Assembly (NCBI GenBank): GCA_014802425.1
Contig: JAAVCH010000013.1
Span: 33,814 to 97,813 of the forward strand
DNA from: Bacteroides sp.
GTDB taxonomy: Bacteria > Bacteroidota > Bacteroidia > Bacteroidales > Muribaculaceae
Reading direction: 5' to 3'
Length of the DNA: 64,000 nt
Shown: one piece after another, positions 20,309-29,516 of the stretch
How the letters are laid out: every line of letters starts with the position of its first letter
Numbering within the stretch: the first letter of the stretch is position 1
Notes under the pieces: model-generated
What the model was told of the DNA's origin: nothing
The model's database searches: none
Seen by the model: only the letters and a program-made list of their open reading frames with translations
Translations under genes and position numbers: made by a program

Positions 20309-21397
20309 ATGACAAAAGAAATATCCGGGTCCCGGCTTTCCGCCCCCTCCGTGACTTCCGGACGCTCCCTGGCCATAGATGTCATCAAGGCCCTGTGCAT
20401 CATCCTCATGGTAGTGGGCCACTCCGGCGCCCCGGCCGATCTGGAGAAGATGATCTCCTCGTTCCATATCCCCGCTTTCTTCATCGTCTCGGGCTTCCTT
20501 CTGAAACCCGACTACACGGCCGACCTGCGCGGATTCGCCCGCAAGCGCATGAAGAGCATCTGGTGGCCATTCGTCTTCTGGACCATCGTCTTCATCCTGC
20601 TCCACAATGCGTTCGCCTATCTACAGCTGTATCCGGAGCCATACGCGCCAAAGGAGTTCGCCCATCATCTCATCAAAGGGATACTGATGCTTTCCACCGA
20701 GCAGCTGCTTGGAGGCTTCTGGTTTCTCGTATCGCTTCTGTTCGCTTCGGTGTTCTCCATCCTATGGCTGAGGATAACCCGCTTCACCCGGGCCGGAATA
20801 CTCGGGGGAATCGGCCTGTGCCTGTTGCTCACCGTAGTCCTGTCCGGGGGGCTGCTGCCGGAATTCCTCTATTTCAACTCGCATAATTTCTTTTCCACCG
20901 CATTTTTCCTGACCGGCACCTTCATGGCCCGCGAGAAGCTGCAGCTCACTGCACGCCGCAAGGCCGTCGTGGCCGGGGCCATCGTTTCGCTGGTGATCGG
21001 CACTTTCTGGATACGCCGCGCCATCACCAACATCACCCCCGAAATGACCCTGCCCTATTACCTCACGGCCACCTTTATCACGTGGGGGCTCATCATAGTC
21101 TTCTGGCGTCTCCCGTCCGAGGGGTTCTGGCGCTATCTGGCCATGATCGGGAGCCGCACCCTCGACATCCTGATATTTCATTTCCTGACATTCAAGGTCA
21201 TCACCTGGCTGCGCGTGACGCCCGGCTCGCTGCCGGCCTCAGCCCTGTCGGAGTTTCCTGTCCCCGGTTTTCCGGAGGTGATGCAGGATTCCGGATGGTT
21301 CTGGCTCGTTTATTCCCTGGCCGGGATATCCATCCCCCTGCTGCTCTCCGTAGGTAAGGACCGCCTCAACCGTCTCCTCGGCATCAGTATACCCTGA
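20309..21397 (+). CDS. Acyltransferase family membrane protein
   Basis: SLAIDVIKALCIILMVVGHSG...FHIPAFFIVSGFLLK. Confidence 0.85.
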   Translation: MTKEISGSRLSAPSVTSGRSLAIDVIKALCIILMVVGHSGAPADLEKMISSFHIPAFFIVSGFLLKPDYTADLRGFARKRMKSIWWPFVFWTIVFILLHNAFAYLQLYPEPYAPKEFAHHLIKGILMLSTEQLLGGFWFLVSLLFASVFSILWLRITRFTRAGILGGIGLCLLLTVVLSGGLLPEFLYFNSHNFFSTAFFLTGTFMAREKLQLTARRKAVVAGAIVSLVIGTFWIRRAITNITPEMTLPYYLTATFITWGLIIVFWRLPSEGFWRYLAMIGSRTLDILIFHFLTFKVITWLRVTPGSLPASALSEFPVPGFPEVMQDSGWFWLVYSLAGISIPLLLSVGKDRLNRLLGISIP

Positions 21398-21435
21398 TCC
21401 GGGGCGCGGCCCACACGCCACGGCGCTCCCCTCTT

Positions 21436-21466
21436 TTTGCCGACTCACGAAAATTCACTAAATTTG
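21436..21466 (+). promoter_or_regulatory. Bacteroidetes -33/-7 promoter with CCGACTC extension
   Basis: TTTG-19 nt-TAAATTTG, ending 5 nt before gmd ATG. Confidence 0.75.
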
Positions 21467-21470
21467 CAAC

Positions 21471-22559
21471 ATGAAGAAAGCACTGATTACCGGCATCACC
21501 GGACAGGACGGCAGCTATCTGGCCGAGTTCCTGTTGGAAAAAGGTTACGAAGTACACGGCACTATCCGCCGCTCGTCGGTGGATTTCCGTGAGCGCATAG
21601 CCCACCTCGAAGGGCGCCCCGGGTTTCACCTCCATTACGCCGACCTGGGCGACTCCATGTCGATGATGCAGGTGATCTCGAAAGTGCGTCCGGACGAAAT
21701 CTACAACCTCGCCGCCCAGAGCCACGTGCAGGTATCGTTCGACTGCCCGGAGTTCACGGCCAATGTCGACGCCGTAGGCGTGCTGAGGATTCTTGAGGCA
21801 GTCCGGCTTTGCGGCCTCAGCTGCTCATGCCGCATATATCAGGCCTCCACTTCGGAGCTTTACGGCAAGGTGGAGGAAGTGCCCCAGAATGAGAAGACAC
21901 CTTTCCATCCCTACAGCCCCTACGCCGTGGCGAAGCTTTACGGCTTCTGGATCGTGAAGGAGTACCGTGAGGCCTACGGCATGTACTGCTGCTCGGGCAT
22001 ACTATTCAACCATGAGTCGGAGCGGCGAGGCGAGACTTTCGTCACACGTAAGATCACCCTTGCCGCCGCACGCATAGCCCAGGGGAAGCAGGAGAAGCTC
22101 TATCTCGGCAATCTGAGTTCGCTGCGCGACTGGGGATACGCACGTGACTATGTGGAGTGCATGTGGCTAATTCTCCAGCAGCCCGAGCCCGACGACTACG
22201 TCATAGCCACCGGCGAACAGCACAGCGTGCGCGAGTTCTGCATACTCGCTTTCCGCCGGGCCGGAATCGATCTCCGGTTCGAGGGGGAAGGCGCCGACGA
22301 GAAAGGGATCGACGCCGCCACCGGCAGGGTGCTCATCGAGGTGTCGCCCGATTTCTACCGCCCCACCGATGTGGTGAATCTGCTCGGCGACCCCACCAAG
22401 GCACGCGAGAAACTCGGATGGGACCCGAAAAAGACCAGTTTCGAACAGCTCGTCAACCTGATGGTGGACGCCGATATGGAGAAGGTGGCCGTAGAGCGCG
22501 CGGGCGATGAAGTGCGCACCAACCTTGCCGAATATCTCGAAAAAGGAATAGTAAAGTAA
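21471..22559 (+). CDS. gmd: GDP-mannose 4,6-dehydratase
   Basis: [50 protein letters not shown]. Confidence 0.96.
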   Translation: MKKALITGITGQDGSYLAEFLLEKGYEVHGTIRRSSVDFRERIAHLEGRPGFHLHYADLGDSMSMMQVISKVRPDEIYNLAAQSHVQVSFDCPEFTANVDAVGVLRILEAVRLCGLSCSCRIYQASTSELYGKVEEVPQNEKTPFHPYSPYAVAKLYGFWIVKEYREAYGMYCCSGILFNHESERRGETFVTRKITLAAARIAQGKQEKLYLGNLSSLRDWGYARDYVECMWLILQQPEPDDYVIATGEQHSVREFCILAFRRAGIDLRFEGEGADEKGIDAATGRVLIEVSPDFYRPTDVVNLLGDPTKAREKLGWDPKKTSFEQLVNLMVDADMEKVAVERAGDEVRTNLAEYLEKGIVK

Positions 22560-23501
22560 ATGGAAAAGGAAGCTAAGATATATGTGGCCGGCCACAAAGG
22601 AATGGTCGGCTCAGCGATAGTACGCGAACTTAAGCGTCAGGGATACACGAATATCGTGACACGCACGCATGCCGAGCTTGACCTGACCGACCAGAAGGCC
22701 GTAGAGGAGTTCTTCGCCGCCGAGCGGCCGGAATACGTCTTCCTCGCCGCAGCCAAGGTAGGCGGAATAGCCGCCAACGATGCCGCTCCGGCCGATTTCA
22801 TGTACCAGAACATGATGCTGGAGATGAATGTCATCCATTCGGCCTGGCGCAACGGCTGCCGGAAGCTGGAGTTCCTCGGTTCGTCATGCATATATCCGCG
22901 TCTCGCTCCTCAGCCCATGCCGGAGAGCTGTCTTCTGACTTCTTCGCTTGAGAAGACCAACGAAGCGTATGCCCTCGCCAAGATTTCGGGCCTGAAATAC
23001 TGCGAGTACCTCAACCGCCAGTACGGCACGGACTTCATCTCCGTAATGCCCACCAACCTTTACGGCCCCAACGACAACTACCATCCCACGCATTCCCATG
23101 TGCTTCCGGCCCTTATACGCCGTTTCCACGAGGCCAAGGAGCGGAATGCTCCGGAGGTGGTGTGCTGGGGCGATGGTTCCCCGCTGCGTGAATTCCTGTA
23201 CGTCGATGATCTGGCCGACCTCTGCGTCTTCCTGATGAACAACTATTCCGGCAACGAGACCGTCAACGCCGGCACCGGAAAGGAGCTCTCCATCCGTGAG
23301 CTCGCGGAGACAGTGGCGGAAACGGTAGGATATGAGGGGCGCATCGTGTGGGATGCCACCAAGCCCAACGGCACCCCCCGCAAGCTCCTCGATGTAAGCA
23401 AGGCCACCGCTCTCGGCTGGACCTACCGCACCGAGCTCCGCGACGGCATACACCTCTCATACGCCGACTTCCTCGCGAATCCCGTCCGGGCCGAACGCTG
23501 A
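22560..23501 (+). CDS. fcl: GDP-L-fucose synthase
   Basis: [47 protein letters not shown]. Confidence 0.96.
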   Translation: MEKEAKIYVAGHKGMVGSAIVRELKRQGYTNIVTRTHAELDLTDQKAVEEFFAAERPEYVFLAAAKVGGIAANDAAPADFMYQNMMLEMNVIHSAWRNGCRKLEFLGSSCIYPRLAPQPMPESCLLTSSLEKTNEAYALAKISGLKYCEYLNRQYGTDFISVMPTNLYGPNDNYHPTHSHVLPALIRRFHEAKERNAPEVVCWGDGSPLREFLYVDDLADLCVFLMNNYSGNETVNAGTGKELSIRELAETVAETVGYEGRIVWDATKPNGTPRKLLDVSKATALGWTYRTELRDGIHLSYADFLANPVRAER

Positions 23502-23565
23502 CGGCTGACATCCGACCCCCAACCGCCTGTAATCGACATCCCGCGCCCGACCGCCGATAATAAAC

Positions 23566-23600
23566 AGCGGGGCTCCGGCTCAGATGCCGGATGCCCCGCT
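23566..23600. terminator. Hairpin between convergent fcl and TonB-receptor gene
   Basis: AGCGGGGC-CCGGC...GCCGG-GCCCCGCT nested stems. Confidence 0.55.
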
Positions 23601-23615
23601 TCCTGCCTAAAAACA

Positions 23616-25756
23616 CTAATAAGTACGTTGGGATTCACGTTCCTTGCTGTCGCGGTAGACGTTGTTGACCTTTCTTCCACCGAAGGAATAGGCGATGTGC
23701 AGCGCCGTGGAATGCTGGTGGACGTTGACTCTGGTCTTCAGGGTGTATTCGTCGAATACGGTCGTGGAGCGAGTGATGCTCCAGCCGAAGGGATCGGTTA
23801 CGGATGCCGACAGCGTCAGCCGGTTGTCGAGCAGCATGTACCTTATTTCAGCCGAAAGGAAGGTGTGGGCGCCGTAGCTCACCATCCTCTCCTGATAGGG
23901 GAAATACTGCGTGCATCTAAGGGTCATGACGAGGTTCTTCTTTCGGGTGAGCATCCAGGAGGTATTCAGTTCGGCTTTTCCGCTCCAGCTGTGGGCGGAG
24001 GGCTGACGGTAGTACAGGCTCTTCGAACGGGTATGCGAGTAGAAGGCCTCACCTCCGACGGTCATGGACCAGAAGTCGAACAGCGAGCGGCTGTATGAGG
24101 CGTACAGACCCGTTTTGGTTGTGTTGAGGCAGTTCTCCGGGGTGGTCCACTGCATTCCGTCGGCATCGAAACGTGTGATGTAGCCCACGGCATTACGGCT
24201 CCAGTTGCCGTAAATCACCGCGTAAAGGCCCCTGTAGCTGTAATTGACGCCTGCGTTGTGTGGCTGAGCACCGCCCGAAGGTCGGGATTGCCTGTGAAGT
24301 AGTCCTTGACCGTGTTGTAGTAACGGAACGGATTCATGTCGCCGAAGCTCGGGCGCGCGATGCCCGCCGAATAGTCGGCCGAGAGGCGTCCGCCTGACGG
24401 AATCGACCAGCTTACTATCGCTGACGGAAACAGGTTGCCGTAGTCCGTGGCGTGATGTCCGGTATCTTCTTTCTGGCTCCCCCTGCCGTAGGTATGCTCA
24501 TACCTCAGTCCTATCTTTCCGTATATTCCTGATGCGAAGTTCCTTTCGGCCGTCAGATACGCGGACGCCGTCCGCTCGTGGTACACGAAATCATTGCTCT
24601 GCAAGGGATTGTCCACCATCTCTCCGTCAATTTCATCGGCTATGCCGAGTCTTGTGCGGTTCCCTATCGAAGTGTATGCCAGCCCGGCCTCCATCTTGAA
24701 TCCGGAAAACGGCAGCGCCGCGTCGAGCTTGACGGAGTGGATCCTGTACCTGTTGGACGCATCCCTTGTCAGCCGGGATGTCTCATCCGTGTTCCATGCC
24801 GTAATGACGTCCGAAAGCGCGTCGCTGCGTTTGTCAAACAGATTGTAGGTCAGGCTCAGTGTCTTCCCCGCCGGGTCGATGTTCCAGTCCACGAACCCTG
24901 TAAGGGTGAGCGCGTCCTCGGGATACATCGGGGTTACGGACTCCGACAGCATTACGGTGCTTCCGACGGATGTCCGGTCGTAACGGTCGGACTTCGAGAG
25001 GTTACGGCTGAAATTGACCATCACTCCCGCGCTAAGCCCGGGGTTGAACCTGTACCTGAACATGCCGTTGGCGCCGAGTGTCCGCCACGTGAAACGGTGG
25101 TTGCGGTCCGAGACCTGAAGATGGTCGGCGAAACGGTATTCGCTGTATGTGTCGTTCTTACCCCGCCTGTCGTTCCAGCCAGCATCGACCGAGAGCTCGG
25201 TCTTCCGCGAGGTATGGCATACATTCCCGCCGAAAGAATACCCGAATGAATCGGAGTATCTGCCGCGGCCCCATACATTGCCGCGTGCGCCGAGGGTTTC
25301 GTTGCGTGTCGTGATGCTGATGAAGGCGGTATTGTTGCCGGCGGCATATCTGGCAGGGGGCGTGGTGAGAAGCTCAATCTTCTCAATCCCGTCAGCCTGG
25401 AGATTCCTCAGCCTCATCGACAGCGCCTCGCCGGTCATCTCAAGCAATTGTCCGTCCACTATATACCTCACTTCGTTTTTTCCGGCCACGCTCACCTGAT
25501 CGTTGACTACCGACACCCTCGGGATCCTGTCAAGCAGTTCCATGCCGTTCAGTCCGACGGCGTAGGGATCGTTCTTTATCAGGTACACGATGCGCCCCGG
25601 ATCCTGCTTGACCGACTGGCGCCGGGCCACCACCACCAGTTCGTCGAGGTCCATTTCCTTTCCTCCGCCGAGGGAAGCGCTGTCACTGGGTTCCGCCGCA
25701 AAAACGGGTGTGGCGATTGCTGCCGCTCCTAAGAGCAGCATGATGGATTTCTTCAT
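23616..25756 (-). pseudogene. TonB-dependent receptor/outer-membrane beta-barrel protein, interrupted by a frameshift
   Basis: ORF 24215-25756 (plug: ELLDRIPRVSVVNDQVSVAGKNEVRYIVDGQLLE) continues in another frame as ORF 23616-24218; junction at a CACACA/TGTGTG run near 24256-24263. Confidence 0.8.
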
Positions 25757-25887
25757 ATGTAGAGTGGAATTATGGGTTGTGTGTCAGATCGCCGTTACGG
25801 AGCCGATTCCGCAGTGCGTCCCGACCATGCCGCAACCCGGTCAGCAAGTTCAGTCAGATATGATGTCAGGCATCCATTACAGGCTAT

Positions 25888-26274
25888 TCATTCGAATGCC
25901 CTCTCGGTGCCGGTTATGAACAGGTAGCAGGAATTGGGGGAGGGAAACGACAGGCCTACGGTGATTTTCTCACCGTTGTTGATAAACGTGCTGTTGATGA
26001 AGGTAAGCGTCCCCGAGGTGATGAATTCCTGCGAGCTCTCGGCCACCGCCTCATCCTTGCGGAACATGGCGGTCACCTTATCCACCAGCGCGGCATCGTT
26101 CTGCACTGTAAAGCCACGGTAATATTTCGACTTGGACTTGGAGATGTGGATCGACACATTCTTGTTCGTATTATACGACCCGTCGAAAAATTTCTCCACA
26201 TTCAGCTTAAGGGGTTTGGCGAGGGCCGTAAGGCCTATCAGCAGGCAACACAGGGCTATCATGTATCTTTTCAT
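25888..26274 (-). CDS. Hypothetical secreted protein
   Basis: Signal peptide MKRYMIALCCLLIGLTALA; downstream of sigma/anti-sigma-like genes with ATGA overlap. Confidence 0.6.
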   Translation of the reverse strand: MKRYMIALCCLLIGLTALAKPLKLNVEKFFDGSYNTNKNVSIHISKSKSKYYRGFTVQNDAALVDKVTAMFRKDEAVAESSQEFITSGTLTFINSTFINNGEKITVGLSFPSPNSCYLFITGTERAFE

Positions 26275-26807
26275 AGCTTTTTATCAGTCATTTGCATTAA
26301 ACGCTCTATTTTCTCCATCTCTTCGCGGTCTCTGGCCTCAGCCAGCGCCAGAAGTTCATCGGCCATCTTCATCGACTCCCGTATGGCCTTGTCGGCATCC
26401 TCCGGACTCAGACGCCGGCCCCCTTCGTAGGCTATGCTGACGGTTTCCTGTGCCGTGGCGGCCATAATCAAGCCATCGTCACCCCCGGATTTCGGAACAT
26501 TGTCCCTTACCGCGACCGACAGCACTACAGCCACAGCCGCCGAGGCGGCTATTCCCGCCACAAGTCCCGGCCACCTGAACCACCGTTTCGGCCGTGTCGT
26601 AACGGCTCCTGACTTCCGGATATCCAACAATCCCTCGGCCACCATCGACTCGCGGGCCTCATCGATTACGGGACTGCCGTAAGCCTCCATCCGGCCGAGC
26701 ACATACTGGAGTTCCTTTTCCTCCAGCGCCGACAGACGGCACTCCAGGTACAGCCGGCAGAGTTCCTCCGTCTCCTGCAATGACAGTATAAGATTGTTGT
26801 CTTTCAT
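26271..26807 (-). CDS. Putative anti-sigma-factor-like membrane protein
   Basis: Single TM segment (WPGLVAGIAASAAVAVVLSV) and overlap with ECF sigma gene. Confidence 0.55.
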   Translation of the reverse strand: MKDNNLILSLQETEELCRLYLECRLSALEEKELQYVLGRMEAYGSPVIDEARESMVAEGLLDIRKSGAVTTRPKRWFRWPGLVAGIAASAAVAVVLSVAVRDNVPKSGGDDGLIMAATAQETVSIAYEGGRRLSPEDADKAIRESMKMADELLALAEARDREEMEKIERLMQMTDKKL

Positions 26808-27283
26808 CGATTCAGTTTTTTATAATTCTCTCGTATCTTCCTTCTTGCCCGGCTCATCTGCATCCTGACGGCCTCTACCGTCATGCCGAGCATGCGGGCG
26901 GCATCCTCATATTCCATTCCCTCGTTCACCACACAGGCGTAGACCTTGCGCTGGGTGTCGGACAAATCCGCCGAAAGCAGCCTTTCGAGACGCTCCATAT
27001 CCTCCGGCGGCTCCGTCTCTACGGCCATGGATTCCTCCATCCCTTCGGGCAGCCTCATGCTGCGCGGCCGCCGCAACCGGTCAATACACAGATTGCGCAA
27101 AACGGCGAACAGCTTATTCCGGGCCTCCGCGTCCGACTCCACATTTCCGACCCGCCACAGCCTGAGAAACGTATCCTGCAGTGCGTCCCGGGCATCCTCG
27201 TCATCACGAAGGAACCCCATAGCACTCCGGTGAAGCTTCTCCCGGAGGGCCAGAAACGAGTATGTCAGTATGTCCTTTTTCAT
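26804..27283 (-). CDS. ECF-type RNA polymerase sigma factor
   Basis: DARDALQDTFLRLWR, region 4 EYEDAARMLGMTVEAVRMQMSRARRKIRE. Confidence 0.9.
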   Translation of the reverse strand: MKKDILTYSFLALREKLHRSAMGFLRDDEDARDALQDTFLRLWRVGNVESDAEARNKLFAVLRNLCIDRLRRPRSMRLPEGMEESMAVETEPPEDMERLERLLSADLSDTQRKVYACVVNEGMEYEDAARMLGMTVEAVRMQMSRARRKIRENYKKLNR

Positions 27284-27334
27284 ATCCTTTCACCATAGAT
27301 ACGCAAGACCACACCAAACGTAACACCCGAAATA

Positions 27335-27365
27335 CAAATTTAAGATAAATTCGCGAGTCGGCAAA
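27335..27365 (-). promoter_or_regulatory. Bacteroidetes -33/-7 promoter for sigma operon, CCGACTC extension
   Basis: On minus strand TTTG-19 nt-TAAATTTG. Confidence 0.75.
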
Positions 27366-27401
27366 GAGCGCAAATCGGCAGCCTCTTTGCCGACTCGCGA
27401 A
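27350..27401. repeat. 19-bp perfect inverted repeat spanning divergent promoters
   Basis: TTCGCGAGTCGGCAAAGAG (27350-27368) / CTCTTTGCCGACTCGCGAA (27383-27401). Confidence 0.9.
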
Positions 27402-27416
27402 AATTTAGTAATTTTG
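27386..27416 (+). promoter_or_regulatory. Bacteroidetes -33/-7 promoter for purC, CCGACTC extension
   Basis: TTTG-19 nt-TAATTTTG. Confidence 0.78.
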
Positions 27417-27442
27417 CCACCTGAAAGCAATTCTCAACAACA

Positions 27443-28390
27443 ATGGCTACAACTCTTACGCACACCGACTTCGACTTCGCAGGTCAGGAGTCAGTCTATC
27501 ACGGCAAGGTCCGCGACGTCTACAATATTCTCGACAAATACATGGTGATGGTCGCCACCGACCGTATATCCGCATTCGACGTCATCCTCCCCGAAGGCAT
27601 ACCTTACAAGGGCCAGGTGCTCAACCAGATCGCCGAATTCTTCCTTGACGCCACCTCCGACATCGTGCCCAACTGGAAAATCGCCGTACCTGACCCGATG
27701 GTCACTGTCGGCATCAAATGCGAACCCCTCAAGATCGAAATGATCGTACGCGGCTACCTCACCGGCTCAGCCTGGCGTGAATACAAAGCCGGAGCCCGTG
27801 AAATCTGCGGCGTACCCCTCCCCGACGGCATGCGCGAGAACGAGCGCTTCCCTCACCCCATACTCACTCCCACCACAAAGGCCGACGAAGGCCATGACGA
27901 AAACATTTCCCGCGAGGAAATCATAGCCCGCGGCATCGTAGCCGAAGACATCTACAAGCAGGTGGAGCGCTATGCCCTCGCCCTCTTCGAGCGCGGACAG
28001 CAGATGGCGGCCGACCGCGGCCTCATCCTGGTCGACACAAAATACGAATTCGGACTCCACGACGGCAAAGTAATCCTCATCGATGAGATCCACACACCCG
28101 ACTCCTCCCGCTACTTCTACGCCGACGGCTACGAAGAGCGCTTCGAGAAAGGCGAAGAACAGCGTCAGCTCTCCAAGGAATTTGTACGCCAATGGCTCAT
28201 CGCCCACGACTTCATGGGTAAACCCGGCCAGACAGTACCCGAAATGACGCCCGAATACTGCGAAGAAGTCAGCCGCCGCTACATCGAGCTCTACGAGCAC
28301 ATCACCGGCCGCAAGTTCATCCCCGCCGAAGAGTACGACCTCCCCCTCCGCATCTTCCGCAACGTATCCGACTGCCTCGCCAACCTCTGA
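27443..28390 (+). CDS. purC: Phosphoribosylaminoimidazole-succinocarboxamide synthase
   Basis: [57 protein letters not shown]. Confidence 0.96.
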   Translation: MATTLTHTDFDFAGQESVYHGKVRDVYNILDKYMVMVATDRISAFDVILPEGIPYKGQVLNQIAEFFLDATSDIVPNWKIAVPDPMVTVGIKCEPLKIEMIVRGYLTGSAWREYKAGAREICGVPLPDGMRENERFPHPILTPTTKADEGHDENISREEIIARGIVAEDIYKQVERYALALFERGQQMAADRGLILVDTKYEFGLHDGKVILIDEIHTPDSSRYFYADGYEERFEKGEEQRQLSKEFVRQWLIAHDFMGKPGQTVPEMTPEYCEEVSRRYIELYEHITGRKFIPAEEYDLPLRIFRNVSDCLANL

Positions 28391-28406
28391 TCCTCCTCCC
28401 GCGCGA

Positions 28407-28426
28407 AGCCGTCCCAACCGACGGCT
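28407..28426. terminator. Hairpin between convergent purC and RAYT-like gene
   Basis: AGCCGTC-ccaacc-GACGGCT. Confidence 0.45.
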
Positions 28427-28434
28427 CTGCCGCC

Positions 28435-29436
28435 TTACTTGAGCCTAAGACGCCCGGCGGCAACCATAGCCGCGATATCATTCATCCTGACACAGTCCGC
28501 CCGCGAAGCATAAGCCTTCCCGGGCGGATATTCATTCGCCCCTATCACAAGCAGCCGCCCCTCGTCAAGCAACGGCAAAAAAGAATCGCCCACAGTAAAA
28601 TTCGGTCCTATCCCCTCATGGAGCACCACCACGAGCCTCCCCCCGTTAGCGGCCCCCCAATCCCGCACCCTCCGCTCGGCCGCCGAGACAAATGGCGATA
28701 CAAGCACACCCCCGTTCTCCACCGTATGCATCCATCCCCTTTTCCGCCGTTTCAGCTCCTCCTCCGAATAACTCCGGCTCACCCTTACCGCCTCTATCTC
28801 GGGCTCCTCCAGCAAATCAGGATTTCCGTAAAATTCAAACTCCTCCCCTGATCCGGCAACCACCCATCCCCTCTGTCGGAAACTCCCGGCCCTGTCCCTC
28901 CGCAACCTCCGCCCGGGATTAGACCTGACAAACTCAAACATCCGCCTAAGATGCTCCTCGTCATGCGGCCTTAGAATCCTATGATGCATCCCCGGAGCAA
29001 ATACAGACTCCCTGCAATCCGTCCCCGCAATCCGCCGCGACACCTCCCTCTTCAGCGTCATGACGAACTCCGACAGCATATTCACGCCATCTCCACCTCC
29101 GCCGCATACCACACAATGCAGATGATCCGGCATCACCATATACTCCAATACCTTCATACCCCTCATCTCCCTTCTCAACACCTGCACTCCGGCCTCCACC
29201 TCCGACCCTTCATACGTCAGCTCGCACCGCACATCCTCGCCCTTCCCCACCGTCACTCCGTCCCCTTCCGCATTCCCCCTCTCATCCGCCCCATATCCTG
29301 CCTCCTCCACAATCTCACTCCATTCCCCAGCTCCCTCCGCCTTATCCAGCGTCAGCAGATACACCCTCCTCGCGGCCCCATAGTCGTTCCATGCCTTTAT
29401 CCGGCTCCCATTCACATTCTTCGGTCGCAACGCCAT
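28435..29436 (-). CDS. REP-associated (Y1/IS200-type) transposase-like N-terminus fused to an additional Rossmann-like C-terminal region
   Basis: HUH-type motif MPDHLHCVV; FVRSNP region; C-terminal GGVLVSPFVSAAERRVRDW...GRLVVVLHEG...GRLLVIG. Confidence 0.6.
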   Translation of the reverse strand: MALRPKNVNGSRIKAWNDYGAARRVYLLTLDKAEGAGEWSEIVEEAGYGADERGNAEGDGVTVGKGEDVRCELTYEGSEVEAGVQVLRREMRGMKVLEYMVMPDHLHCVVCGGGGDGVNMLSEFVMTLKREVSRRIAGTDCRESVFAPGMHHRILRPHDEEHLRRMFEFVRSNPGRRLRRDRAGSFRQRGWVVAGSGEEFEFYGNPDLLEEPEIEAVRVSRSYSEEELKRRKRGWMHTVENGGVLVSPFVSAAERRVRDWGAANGGRLVVVLHEGIGPNFTVGDSFLPLLDEGRLLVIGANEYPPGKAYASRADCVRMNDIAAMVAAGRLRLK

Positions 29437-29516
29437 AATTCCTCCTTTTAAATTAAATCCACAATCGTGATTCCGTAAAAACAAACGCCTTAAAACTCAT
29501 GACACTTCCATTTACA

